Assembly (NCBI RefSeq): GCF_012489685.1
Contig: NC_080044.1
Location: 63,164,732-63,228,731 of the forward strand
DNA length: 64,000 bases
Reading direction: 5' to 3'
Source of the DNA: Lotus japonicus
Taxonomy: Eukaryota > Streptophyta > Magnoliopsida > Fabales > Fabaceae
Part shown: piece by piece, positions 43,246-55,745 of the stretch
How positions within the stretch are numbered: position 1 is the stretch's first letter
How the letters are laid out: every line of letters begins with the position of its first letter
Notes under the pieces: generated by a model
Seen by the model: only the letters and a program-made list of their open reading frames with translations
Database searches by the model: none
Told to the model about the DNA's origin: nothing
Translations under genes and position numbers: made by a program

Positions 43246-46200
43246 GTGCACAAGATTAGGCGTGCCCTGATGGACCAAGGATGTTGATCATGTTCCAAAC
43301 TTACCCTATTGAGCTCCATTTGCTACAAGACTTGTCCCTATCAGTGTCGGTTCTAACCCACACCTACAAGCCCATTTTGCCATTACTACTCTACATAACA
43401 TACCCACTAAGCAGTGGTAGGAACCCACCAAGGCTTTCAAAAGTGGGCCATGTGAAAGCTGGTCTTTACCATGTCTGTGAAATGTGTGGGCTCATAAAAT
43501 ACAGAATTTTTGAACATTGCCCACTATAGCAGTCACACCGTCCAAATTTTCAGGAGCTGGTTAGTGGTTTACCTTTAAAAACTTATAAACTAGGTCCCAT
43601 ATAAGCACAGCACAATGTAAAATTCAGCTTTTCAGGGTAGCCTTAGAAGTGTGGCTTTCAATGTCTCTTGAGTGGTCGGCGTTACTTTGGGCCTCTGGCC
43701 TATTTGGTTGTTATCTATCTAATACATATCATTCTCTTAAGTTTGGGAAGTCATCTTCTCTTGCTGTTCCTGAACAGGGCTCACTTTTCCATTGACCCAT
43801 CCTCATTGCATCCTTAAAGTGAACCTGCCTATTCGGCTCAGACAATCCTAATTCCAATATGAGATTTCTGCTTAAGTTAGAACAGACTCACGCCACTCAC
43901 CCCAGTTGGTGGTTTAGTCCATTCCTCAAATCAATGTGTATAAATTAATTAGAAGTCTTCAATATGGATATGGATATATGTCAAGCAATAAATGAGGGAG
44001 ATGCATGCAGGGCTCATGTATATGAATTGTGAAGTCTTTTTTTATAATTCCATGCATGTGTTTGTCTATGTCTATGTTACAATTCAATGTATTCTAATTA
44101 ATATCTAGCATATAAATTGCAAACTAAAACCTGCAATAATACATACCACTAGCTAGTAGGTGAGGGTAAAGGGTTCAATTTAGGAACATGGTCTTGTTTT
44201 CAGTTCTGATCAATGTACCTAGATTGAAACATGAAGCCACTGTGGCCTAAAAAACTTTGGAATTTGTTTTATGAGCTGATTATGGAGAGGCATAAGAACA
44301 TAGTTGTCATAAAATTTCCAGTTACTGATGTATAACCCCAGTCCCACATGAAATAGAGCAGTGATGGAAGAATGTGAGTAATCATCACCACATGGTGAGG
44401 ATACATATATATTACAACAAATGTATATGGGGAGCCCCTCATCATGGTAGGGTAAGGGGAGAAATAAAACTGATTGTAGCTTGTTTTCAAGTAAAAATTG
44501 AAACAAGACATGTTGTGCAAAGGAAGCATGTGCTTGCACATAAACGGTAGGGGCATCAATAGGAGGATAGGTAGCAACTGTCATTGTCTATGCTATATGC
44601 GCCTAGTGTTTGATGTGAATTTGAGAGTAGGGGAAAGAAACCTGAATTTATTAGCAATAAGGATTATGGGTAGCTTCGCCTATGCTTCCATTGCATCATC
44701 TGTAACTCTCACTCTCACTGTCTCTTAGCCTGTCCCTGACTTGGGATGATCTGGCTCTAGCACATTTCACTCTCACATCACTTGAAAACTCCTTCTCTAT
44801 GGTTGCCATCTCATTTCTAGAACTATGTAGCCAGACCTTCCTTGATCTGTTAGATCATTTGTTGTGTGTGTGTCTAAATACCAGTTGACTGCCAAGTAAG
44901 CGGACTTTCAACTCAATCAATAAGAAAAGTTATGTTCACTTTTGCCTTAAGTGCATGCTAATGTGCAATTGCACTAATGGCAACAAATTATCAAACATAG
45001 TAGGGTAGTCTGCTTTCACTGTTGTTCTGTATTAACAGTACAATCATGATTAATATGGTATAGTTGAATTTTTACATTTCTACTAATTGAAAAGTGAATT
45101 TAAAGCTGTGTTCTTTTTTGGTATGTACTTATCTACACACTAACTGTCACCTAAAGGAATAAAGGAACTGAAGGACTTGTGCACAATGTATTTATATCCC
45201 TTTCTTGATTGAATAATGAACATAACAGCCAAACCAAGTGCTCAAAATTACAGCACATAAAGTATAAAAATTTATATATCATGTTTCTTGATGTTAAAAC
45301 TTGGTATTTAGCTATGTATCTTCCTCAAATTTCATCTACTAATTGGACTAGTATTGAACCATGTTGAAGAAAAATCAGCTACTGTCTACTACAGTAGATT
45401 TCATTTGTATGTAAGAAAATTAACTAGAAACGTATTTTCTATCCCTTTTGCTCTTATTGATCACTTAAGGAGCCTTCAAAGAGTTTGTTATCTCTATTGT
45501 GGGGAAATTAGTTCAATTTTACCAAATTTCATATCAGACGTCAGATAAATTAGTCAATTGATGAAGGAAGTACCTTTGAAAGCCCCTCATTGTGTTAATG
45601 TCGGCTAAGTTAGTCCCTAAAACTAGACTACATTTAGATAAAATGTCACTCAAGATAGTCCTTGTAGGGACTCTAGCTTGACCAACATTTAACAGTCTTT
45701 CAAGAGTATTTCATTCTTCTAAGGGCTAATTTACCTGACATCTAATCTTTATGAATGTCGTAATTCACTTGAATTAAAACCTAATTTTCTTTGAGCAAGG
45801 GGACCAAAGTTAGGTGAAAATAAAACATAAATTTACACAAGGAGGGGCCATGGGAATGAGACATAATTGGACAAGGATGATTTGGATGGGACAAAACACA
45901 CAGCATACCTGGTGTTCACCTTCTTCATTTGTTCCTAAAAGGCAAAAGCAGACATGCATATGAACAATAAATTACTGTGCTGCTGTTTGGAAGAAATCTT
46001 GGGGATGATGGTGGAGAAAAAAAAAAGTAAAGTTGGTCACCATCGATAACTGTTTTTAACTGAAAAAGTGCAAACATTGCCCCTCGATTCACGAGGGATC
46101 GAGAGATACAATGCATTAATATTAATATTTGCCTATAGTTAACATCAAATTATTATTATATCAGTAGCTTTGTCTATATTATCTGCAAGATTCATCTACC

Positions 46201-47222
46201 AAAAGTACAGATTTTTGGCTCATGTCTATGATTGTCATATATCACTTCTTTCTTCTGCTGCCAGAATCTGGAGGTTGTTATCTTTGTGCACTCCAAAACA
46301 AACCTGGCTCTGCCGTGCCGTGCTGTGCCTATGCTCTCTCACTCTCCCTCGATGTGGATGCAATGAAAATATATAGTAACATTTTTGGCTTTATGGACCA
46401 TGTGAGTTGAGAACTTCATTTCCTTCTTTATTGCCTTTTCCCCATCTTATCCTGGTTTGGTGTTTTTTCTTTTACATACAGATTTCCTACACATATACCT
46501 GTTGCATTTTCAAATTACTTTATGAATTCAATAATTATAGAGTGATTATAGGTAGAAATACACTTTTTGTTATACTAGTTTAGTGGCTGCGATTTTTAAC
46601 TGTTATAACATTATTATTAATATGTATATTGATTGTAAGTCTGGCAAAAAAATATTTATATTTGAAAATCATTCTTTATGAATTCAATCATATTTTTATT
46701 TTTTTATTTTTTTAAACTTAAATTTATGATGATGTGATGAAGTGATCTAAATTCTTACTTAACAAACTGTGTAAAATTTATTTATAATGTTTGGGTGTAT
46801 TTGTTAAACTTTTAATTAATTAAAGAAATAATTATAATTTGAGCAGAGTCGGTACAAGGCCAATGTGGTCCAAGCAAAGACTTTAGGACTCTCAAAAAAA
46901 AAATTTACAAAGTATAAAATGCCTTCCATTCATATGATAAGTCCAATAGTCCCTTTTTTGTAAAGAAGACCTCAAATAAAAATCAAGGTCCCAGTTCAAA
47001 AATCCAGGCACAATAGTCTCCATGAAAAGAAAAAAAAATTAATCTCACATTTAACTAGTCTGCCAAACGTTTGATTTCCCCAGTTCCCTGATTAATTGAA
47101 CAAAACTCTATGGAAAATTTTTAATAAAGATTTTTTTTTAGGTAAAAATGTCTCACTTTATAGTTTGTTTTATGTCTCATTTAGTGTTGGACCAACCCTA
47201 AACCCTAAATTCGAGTAATAAA
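43246..47222. other. Intergenic region without supported genes
   Basis: Several ORFs of 60-120 codons occur on both strands, but none shows a recognisable domain, splice-consistent neighbours or codon bias. I looked for common plant miRNA sequences and tRNA boxes and saw none. Confidence 0.4.
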
Positions 47223-47231
47223 TTATTAATA

Positions 47232-48462
47232 GGCTTAAATACTCTTTTGACCCCTAAAATTGTAAAGGGAATCAAACCCGATCCTTGTAAAATGTTCGCA
47301 TCAAATTGGATCCCTAAATTTTGTTTTTTAATCTAATTAGGTCCAAAGTGTGTCTGAGTCTGATGTGTCTTATTTTTTACCTAGTCAGCTTTTCTACGTG
47401 GCTTTTTTTTATTTTTCCATGTCATATAATTAATTAGTATTCCTTTTTTTTATTCCACTCATACAAACAAAAAATATGCTTCTAAAAAAACAAAAAATCT
47501 AACCTAATCTAAATTATCTAGTCTAATTTAAATGTGCCATCCCCACCGTCTGCAATGGCAATGACAACTTCATAGTCTTTTGGGATTTTGTCTAGCTTCA
47601 TAGTCGTTTGTGGCAGATCCAAACGCCTTTCGTCTCTTCCTCCCCAGTCCCCAACATTCCTAATTTAAGGTTTCTCTAGGCTCACTCATCCAATTTCTTC
47701 TCTTATATTGATCACTGTAACCTGATTTTGTTCAATGACATATCCAACACCTTTCCGTGCCGTCTCTTCCTCCCCATCAAACCCAGATCCGCAGAGGGAA
47801 GGCTAACCACCGCCACAAGCACCAGATCTGCCTTTCTTCTTCTTTTTCCATCGAGCAGATTTGGGCTTCATCTCTTTCTGGGTTCATCTCTCGTCTTGGT
47901 GCTTGAAATTTTTGGGTTTGGTGCTTGCGATTTCTCGGTTGGTCTAATGAAGTAGGGGAACATGGTGATGATGTTGAAAGTGATTGTGAGAGTGAGAAAG
48001 ACATGGATGAACAACTCAAAAACCCCAAATTATCTCTCAATAACCCCCAAATTGAACAGGGACCAGGTTGAAAGTGGTGTGATATTGAAAGAGATGGATG
48101 AACGTGGTGTGATATTGAAAGTGATTGTGATACTGAAATTGATATTGGTTTGTTGTTGAGAAGAATCGTGAATCTGAGCTTGGGTAATCTAAGGTTTAAA
48201 TTGGGGCTAAGATGATTAATTAAGGATTAATATTGATTTACAATTAATTAGAACAAGTGGCATTAATCAGTATTTAAAAAATAAAAGAAAAATCACGTGG
48301 AAAAGCTGATTGAGATTAAAAACAAGCCACGTCAGAACCAGACACCCTTTGGACTCAATTAGATTAAAAAAAAACTTTAGGGACTCAATTCGATGCAAAA
48401 ATTTTACAGGGATCAGGTTTGATTCCCTTTACAATTTCAGGGGTCAAAAGAGTATTTAAGCC
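47232..48462. mobile_element. Long-TIR Mutator-like element, non-autonomous
   Basis: Both ends read ggcttaaatactcttttgac inward, and similarity extends for about 180 bp to cagcttttctacgtgg on the left. The 9-bp duplication ttattaata is perfect at 47223-47231 and 48463-48471. No transposase was seen inside. Confidence 0.87.
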
Positions 48463-48742
48463 TTATTAATATTTAGTACTAATTCATAATTTTGAAATAT
48501 CTTATTTTGATCGTTTAAAATTTTCAAGGGGTCCATTCATATAAGGGGCAGGGCTGAATTGATTCAACGAAAAGCTTTGTGCCACAAGAGGACAAACTGG
48601 ACCTTTCAAATTAAACGGTTGAATGTATGATTTTTATAACACTTTCCATAAGACTTAGGATATCAATTATTATGAACTACATTGCGTAAGAATTTATTTT
48701 CATTATGAATATTCAAATTAAACAAATAACAAATAGGTTCTA

Positions 48743-49301
48743 GATTTAAATATGTTCCTGGTCCCTGAACTATAGCGAGAAATTGGTTTTCGCCCCTAAA
48801 CTAAATTTTCTTTGCTTTCCATCCTTTATCTTGTAAAACCGCTTTCATCCCTTAACCGGTTCCCATGCTTACTTGGCATGCAGAACTCAAATCTTCTCCT
48901 TCTCCCTCTTTGTTTTTCACCTCAGCTACGCTCTGCCCTGCAAGGTTGCTCTCTTGTGCTGCTTCTTCCACTTCCCAAAACAAACCCTGAAGTACATTGT
49001 GAATGGCGCGGTGGAGATCGATGACCCATTAGAAACTCCGGAGAAAGCGGAGAAATGGGAAAGAGAAAGGAAAAAAAAAGGTTATTTAAAAATATTACGT
49101 GGAAAAAAATATACGAAATATCTAAAAACTGACATGTCATTACTTTACCGGCAAGTTGGCATCCCAAGTAAGCAGGGAAACCAGTAAAAGATGAAAGCCA
49201 AACAGTTTTACAAGTTAAAGGATGGAAAACAACGAATATTTAGTTAAGGGACGAAAACCAATTTCTAGCTATAGTTCAAGGACCCCGAACATATTTAACT
49301 C
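48743..49301. mobile_element. Short MULE-type element with long TIRs
   Basis: The left end gatttaaatatgttcctggt and reverse-complemented right end gagttaaatatgttcggggt match, with about 145-bp arms that include aaattggttttcgcccct. The 9-bp duplications taggttcta (48734-48742) and taagttcta (49302-49310) differ at one base. Confidence 0.8.
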
Positions 49302-49310
49302 TAAGTTCTA

Positions 49311-52300
49311 TAATAGATGAACTCCTTAAGTATCTAATTCATAGTTTGATCCTGCGCACAATATGTTAATATAATCATCGAACCTCAGCCCTCATGCTTA
49401 CCGGCTATGAGAATACTTTAGGAAAAATATTAAAAAACAGAAAGTTATTCCTCTCTTTGTTATCCTAGATCCATACAGATAGGAGTGTATGTCGTGGCTC
49501 ATATCCCTCAAACTCGCGTTTCGTCGGGTTTCTTAGATCTAGGGGTGAGTTCATGTTTAAAAACTGAACCGGTCAACATTTAGGGTCAGATGAAAGTCAA
49601 GTCCAACCCGTCCTAAATTTGTCCCATAAACACTCCTTACCAACATAGTTTTGTATATTTTCATTAATAATCAAGTTTAAAGTGATTTTTTTCCTTGAGT
49701 TTTTTTGTTACACTTGAAAAATAAAAGGGAGAGCAAGAAAACTACTCAAGGGTCTAGGCGCAAACATGAAATAACAAAAAGGAGGAAGCTTGTCTTTTCT
49801 CTAGTTTAGGACTTATTTGTGAAAAACTTTACTATTATGTAATTTCTTTCATAATTCAACAATAGGATTATAAATTGTAGTTTCTTGCATAATAATAAGT
49901 ATTTATAATTATTTGGTGAGATTTGACATTTACCTTCAATTTATTCTTTGTGCCAACCGGGACCCATCATTTTGTGTCCTAGTTTATTTTAAACCACACC
50001 TCATCAGGTTTCTTCGGGTTTAGAGACGAGTTCGTGTTTAAAAACCACCTGAATAAATATTTAGAGTCAGGTGAAAATCAAGTTAAACTTGTCTCTACCT
50101 ATTCCACGAACACCCCTACATACACGCATATGTAAATATATAGTTTTGCTTTGGTACCTTTATAGAAAGAGAAGTATGATACTATTTTTTAAAATTTTGG
50201 TTGATTGTAAATTGTAAAATTATTTCAGAAAATAATATGTCATATCTAGGCAAAAAGCTATGGAACCTCTCAATCTTTAAAGGGTATCAGAGAAATCCCC
50301 ATAAATTGTAACTATCTTGTGCAATGCACGAGCATTTTAATTTTTAAAATTTAATTAAAGTACATACAAAATTGATGACTTATTTATATTTTAAATTAAT
50401 TTTTTAATGTTAATTAGTGGAAGAAATTTAAATATTCAATTGTATAATTATTTAAAAATGTAATTAATATTAATATTTTGAATTTTTTGGTACAGATATT
50501 AATATTTTGAATTGATTGAATAAACTTTTTTTTAGCCAAAATTGATTGAATAAACTTAAATATTAATTGAAATTTTTGACGGGTGTATTGAATACTGTAT
50601 ATATTTAAAAGAATAAATTAATATTAATTTGATTTATATTTATTTATATTCAATAAAGAAATTTATGCCACGACGTGACTTCATGAGAATATTGTTGTGT
50701 TTTGAAGATAAGGTACTTATTTCATTAAGAAGAAACTAAAACAGTACAAAAGTCCTGTAACAGCAAAACATCAAGACCTGTCTGTCGAGAGGGGAATTAG
50801 GAAAATACATGGCTTTCAAAACCCGGAATGCCAAACTTTGATGGTGCCACATGACATTTTGGACATAAGGCTGAATTATAAATTTATAATTGCTTTGAAC
50901 TAGCTTGTGGAGGGTATTAGGCAAGTCATGAAAAGTTGGATAATGAAACTGATTAATTAGTTAGGTAGTTAGTTAATTAGCTTTTGGTTAACTAACTATA
51001 TATACAGTTTTGTACTACTCCATTACTGTATATGCATCGTTCAATATATTTCTCACATCATCACTCGATCATTTTCCAACTTTTCTCCCTTACTCTGACT
51101 TTGGTATATATTGGATTTGAGAGATGTGTGGACTTTGAATTCTTTCGTTTTTCATATCTTTTGCTTGTTGTTACAAGGCATGCGCAACCGCATGCCATTC
51201 GATATCTTTTTCCTAATTGACCCCTCTGGTGGTATATTAATTAGTGCGCATTTTCTTGAACCAGCATTCATGTTCAAACAAGAATTTCCCGATATACCTA
51301 GCTATTATGGATTTGGCATTGAGTAGAAATTGAATGTGAATCTTGTAAACCCTTCAATTTCGTGAAAGTCAAGACTTTATCCCATATCAAAGTTATTCAT
51401 TATATTAATGTGGAGAACTCCAAATGTAAGATGACAAGTGGTTGCGTATCCTCATCGTGCCCACTGATGAACATAAAAAATTAGCATGTGGTTGATCGAA
51501 GTAATTTTTTAACAATGACCTTAATCACAAATAAGAGATATATATGATGCAATATGACCGCAAGGATTTGTTAATTATACCAAATTATCTATTTATATCT
51601 CCTCATCATAGTCTTAATCATAGCTTCTTGAGTTAGTCACCTACCGACTAAATATTTAATTTAAATATTTTTTGAATTAAGTTTCTTCTATAACCATTCA
51701 AATTTAGATAGATGCGTGTGAATTGGCGCCTGTTATTGATAAATATTTTCATGGCTTTGGGTTCCAGCTTTCTATCATTGAATTTCAATTATTAGTTTTG
51801 TCCAAACCAAATAATTCCAAAACTTCTTTTCAGCGTTCACTCTTTTTGTATTTTAATCAAAAGATATATAGATGCGTGCTTTATAGTGGTCTATTAACAA
51901 TCATTTTGGCTGTATGTACTCCTCCTTGTCCATATATATATTTTGTTAGATGCTCTCTGTTGCGTAACATCTTATATATGTTTAGGAACTTTAATTGAAA
52001 TTGAAACAGATTCCATTAGAATTTGAAAATAACAAGAAAATTTGGGAAAATGGAAAAGATGACCAATTATTATCAATCATGATTTGATGAATTGATGGTT
52101 TAGTTATAAGGACATCATCCCCAGTTTTCTAGCTAACATTCCCTTTTCACAGAAGCAAAATATTACATCAAATGTTTTTTCACTTGGACCCTCTTATCTC
52201 TCGTTCTCTGGTATGAAATTTTGCTTGATTTTACAAGTAATCTTGTCATTCACTTTTTAAGTGATGCCTGACAATTGACTGCCTATAGATTGTACATGTG

Positions 52301-52770
52301 CATGTATATGTGCATGTTTAGCTGCATGCGTAGTCACTTGATCAGTTTAGTACATAAACCATGGAATAGAGAAATTAACTTCTCTCAAAATTTTGTCTAT
52401 ATATGTAGTCATTAAGTCCAGTAAGGCAAAATAATTAATGAACATTTAGACTTTGACACGTTGGATATGAACAAATTTTTAATGTTATAGGAAGAGGATT
52501 GAACACTCAATACTGAAAATAATATCAACAGACAGTTTTTTTCAATGACACTCTTGATAAATAATTAGGGAAAAATTACAAATCTCTCAATTAACTAGAT
52601 ACTGAACACTCTTATTTTATAGGAAACATAGCACCGACCTCTCCAGAGGTTTATCGTATTGCAATGATCTCCATCAAGGTTTATTATTATGAAATTTAAC
52701 ATCTTAAATTATTCTGAATATTAATGGTATCACATGAAGGAAGAGAGACTAGTGCAATTTGCAAAATAGA
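49311..52770. other. AT-rich intergenic region with one direct repeat pair
   Basis: No supported gene. A diverged direct repeat of about 130 bp occurs at about 49510-49640 and 49993-50120 (gtttcttagatctaggggtg / gtttcttcgggtttagagac). The segment at 50945-51090 (gttagttaattagcttttgg, tatatatac, ttcaatatatttctcac) has the look of a retrotransposon LTR, but no ends or body were found. Confidence 0.4.
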
Positions 52771-52778
52771 TGGAGTAC

Positions 52779-53694
52779 CATGGACGGATCTACTTGAAGG
52801 CTAGGTGGGGCTTTAGCCACACCAGTTTTTCTTTTTTCTTTTTTTCAAAAAAAAAAATTATATGCTTGACAAGAAAACCCAACATCTAATTGCAAGTTAT
52901 TTTTCAATCTAAAGTTTATTGTTTTGATTTTACTCATGTCTCTAATTGCAAATTATTTTTAACGTCTTACAATTAAAAATCACAATTTACATAAGAGAAA
53001 TTAAGAGATAACCCAAAGGAGAAGACCAAAAATAGGTTAAGGAGTTTGTTTAAATTTCTTAGAGATATAATTTCTCTATATGTACATTCACAAATATCTA
53101 AACTATGAAATTATTGTTTAAGTTTTAAACATCGAGTTAGTGTAATTACTATCTTTAGTCTTTTCTTGTACATTCATAATTTCCTTGTGTTCGTTGGTTT
53201 TCTTATATTTTTCTTGCATAGGCAGTTTTGCTTGAGTTTGGTATTTGTGGGTAGCAGTCTGTGCATGTAAGCAGAACTTTCCAATAAGATCACAAATTAG
53301 TAAAGCTACACTTTGTTGTCAAGTGTCGTGTGTTCTGTGCTTTGATAAGTGTTGTGACCTACTATGTGCTGTTGTGGATTTCTCATGCACCTCCTATTTT
53401 TCGACCTCCACTATTAGTGTAGTATAGATTGTTGTTTTCATATTGTATTTTCCCTGTTTTATTGTTCCTGTTTCTTTATGTACCGTTGTTTTCATTTTGT
53501 TTCTTTTGTTATATTTTGTTGTAAACCTAGTACTTCTTGGACTGTAATCTCTTCTATTTCCATGAGAAACTTTTTCTCATGGTTTTATCTATAATATTTC
53601 TCTTTTTCGAAAAAAAAATATTTTCAATATATTTTAGTCTATAATTTCTTTTATGTTTAGCCACACTCATATATAAGGTCTGGATCCGCTCCTA
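52779..53694. mobile_element. hAT-type element with LINE-like interior
   Basis: The ends catggacggatctac and (reverse complement) taggagcggatccag are weakly inverted, with matching gctttagccacacc / gtgtggctaaac subterminal blocks. A perfect 8-bp duplication tggagtac lies at 52771-52778 and 53695-53702. The right interior (about 53150-53620) ends in ctctttttcgaaaaaaaaa, like a LINE 3' end nested inside. Confidence 0.68.
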
Positions 53695-54013
53695 TGGAGT
53701 ACAGTGCAATATAATGTTTAACCTAAGGGGTGGCCAATGCAATTTGTCATCGCTTCACTCGGTTTGCAAGGTAAGAAAATGTGACTATTAAAATGAGTTT
53801 TGATTAATTCATAATCAAATTTCTCTTCCATATCATTTACATCAAGTTTTTCTTCCTAAATCTCTTTTATTTTCCTATCACTTCTCCTTTTTCTATATTT
53901 TATCTCCCTATATTTCTCTTCGTGTTGGTAACTTGGTGGAAAAGAAATGTCAACCAAACATTTTCCCTATTTTATGTATGAAAATGCATTGCTTAAAGTG
54001 TGAGTTTTAAAAC

Positions 54014-54213
54014 GGTTCTTTTTTGGTTACAAGGAGAGGACGAAGCCCCGAAAACAAAGAAAACTACGAACACGACACAGGAGGTAACGTCCCCTGGTCA
54101 AGACTCAACAAACGATGACATTCCCCAAAGGGGGAGAGAAGAGAATGCAAACCAAAAGGAAAACTAATCGCAGCCGAAGCTAACCAATCCGCAACTAAAT
54201 ACCCCCACGGTCC
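54014..54213 (-). mobile_element. LINE 3' fragment with target duplication
   Basis: On the minus strand the sequence encodes an open segment, PWGYLVADWLASAAISFPFG and onward to a stop, resembling the extreme C-terminus of legume L1 ORF2. An 11-bp duplication agttttaaaac flanks it at 54003-54013 and 54214-54224. It is heavily 5'-truncated. Confidence 0.65.
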
Positions 54214-54497
54214 AGTTTTAAAACAGTCCAGTTTCTAACTACTCTTTAATTAATATAGGAATAAAATACATTCATCACCTCAAAATTTGTTAAAATAACA
54301 CTCAAACCTCATCTTATTTTCTAAAATCTACCCTTCATATTAATCTTCTCATAAACAACATAAGCTCATCTAGAAATACCTAGGGACTTGTTGTAAGTTA
54401 CTGACAACATTGGTCGTCATTAAGTTCAAGATATTACTGAAGATTCAGACCTATGTCAACAAATTTAGTATGTACAAAAAAACTCATTATGCTACAA

Positions 54498-54965
54498 ATG
54501 AAAAAAGCTTCCTTAAAGGGAAACTCATTAAGAGCTTTGCAAACAGACTCTGTGAGGGAAACCCCCTCGCTGCAGAAATTGGGGGGTTATCAAAGGATTG
54601 AAGCTGGCCAAGGATCTCAATCTCAACCGTGGAGAAGTGGAACTAGATTTCACGGAGGCTTTTGAGTTAATCACTAATAGATGCCCCTCTGCCCACCCGA
54701 ATGCTCCTTTAATTAGTGAGATTTTTGAACTGACCTCCCTAGATTGGTCAGTCTCTTTCAACCTGATTTTTAGAGAAGCAAATGCTAGTGCAGATGCCAT
54801 TTCTAGAATTGGTCATAGAGTAACTGAGGTGACTTTTGATGATCAAACTGTCCCTCATTTCCTTATTAGTTACGTTGAAAGATGGCGTAATTGGGAAATC
54901 TTCCCTTAGACTGGCGTAGTTTTGTTTTTTGGATCTCAGACCCTCCAAATTATCAAAAAAAAAAT
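54498..54965 (+). mobile_element. LINE fragment: RNase H-like domain, frameshifted
   Basis: The frame at 54598-54909 encodes an L1-type RNase H-like C-terminal domain (LAKDLNLNRGEVELDF, FNLIFREANASADAISRIG). The upstream part (CEGNPLAAEIGGLS) is in another frame, so there is a frameshift near 54595. An oligo-A tail follows at 54955-54965. No intact reverse transcriptase is present. Confidence 0.75.
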
Positions 54966-55053
54966 TGAATAGGTAACATTCATTATAGAAACTTCCACCT
55001 TTAATTTATTATGTCATTCGAGTCAATACATGTTTGTTCTCGAGCCACCACAA

Positions 55054-55189
55054 ATGTTTTTTTTATAGGTAAATGTTAATTGTTAGTAAAAATTAGTTCT
55101 CTTCAGGATTCGAATTCTGAACTATTCACCCTTTATCCCACCCAACCCTTATGTCTCTAGCTCTTACCACTTGAGCTATCCTTCGAGGA
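55054..55189 (-). mobile_element. tRNA-derived SINE with target duplication
   Basis: On the minus strand, gatagctcaagtggtaagag (box A) is followed by a gggttgggtgggataaaggg segment, aattcgaatcctg (box B) and an oligo-A tail (oligo-T at 55057-55064 on +). The 13-bp direct repeats cgagccaccacaa (55041-55053) and cgaaccaccacaa (55190-55202) differ at one base. It is the same family as the pair at 41007-41241. Confidence 0.82.
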
Positions 55190-55273
55190 CGAACCACCAC
55201 AATATAAAGCTGGCTACTTTTAACTGAGGTTTGTCAAAATAACAGTTAATCTCACTATTTTTCCAAACATACA

Positions 55274-55745
55274 CACTACAAAAGAAAAACAACATTTTGC
55301 GGGTTGGCAGCGGTAAACCCGCCGCAAAATGTATATTCGCAGCGATTGAGAGAATTCTTCAATTACAAGCATCACACTATCATTTTGCAGCGGTTTTGAC
55401 CAACTGCTTTAATACTACCGCTTGGTGTTTTCTTAGATCTTTTTTCTTGTTTTTTTTTTCCTTGAGGTGTTCCTCATTTCTTTCTCCTCTTTATATATGG
55501 GTTATAGCACCCCTTGTGCTATCTTATATACATCTTCTCTTTGACTTTAAAAAAAAACTACCGCTTGGTGGAGAATTGTTATTCTAACCTAAGTTCCAAC
55601 ATACAAGTCATTTGAGTCAAAAAGGGTATAACGAACGTACTTGTCTCCACATTGGGTCAAGAACGGGATAAGAGGAATAAAAAACTGTTAAAAACAACAG
55701 CAGTTTCATACCGCCGCAAAATGCTAACTATATTTCCCATGGTAG
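55274..55745. mobile_element. Degenerate CACTA-type MITE
   Basis: It starts cactacaaaagaaaaac, then carries ccgccgcaaaatg/cattttgcagcgg motifs in both orientations to about 55725. The right terminus (near tttcccatggtag) is eroded and no duplication is clear. It hosts a LINE tail at 55428-55556. Confidence 0.55.
55428..55556 (+). mobile_element. 5'-truncated LINE tail inserted in the CACTA-type MITE
   Basis: A 129-bp insertion ends in oligo-A and is flanked by the 14-bp perfect duplication actaccgcttggtg at 55414-55427 and 55557-55570. The body (atgggttatagcaccccttg, ttctctttgactttaa) resembles a LINE 3' UTR. Confidence 0.82.

Noticed and set aside
44219..44584. 121-codon minus-strand ORF
   Set aside because: Two frames of the same strand overlap here with similar length. 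There is no recognisable motif and no codon bias.
43246..47222. microRNA or tRNA genes in the long gene-free region
   Set aside because: I looked for familiar conserved miRNA 21-mers and for paired A and B boxes with a cloverleaf. None was convincing by eye.
47728..48159. ORFs of 65-87 codons around 48 kb
   Set aside because: They are internal to the long-TIR element at 47232-48462, with no similarity recognised.
49510..50120. Possible element bounded by two direct repeats
   Set aside because: The copies are too diverged and lack clear ends. It is recorded only as a repeat pair in the intergenic description.
50945..51090. Possible solo LTR of a copia-like retrotransposon
   Set aside because: The gttagttaattag and ttcaatatatttctc pieces are suggestive, but no TG...CA ends or 5-bp duplication could be fixed.
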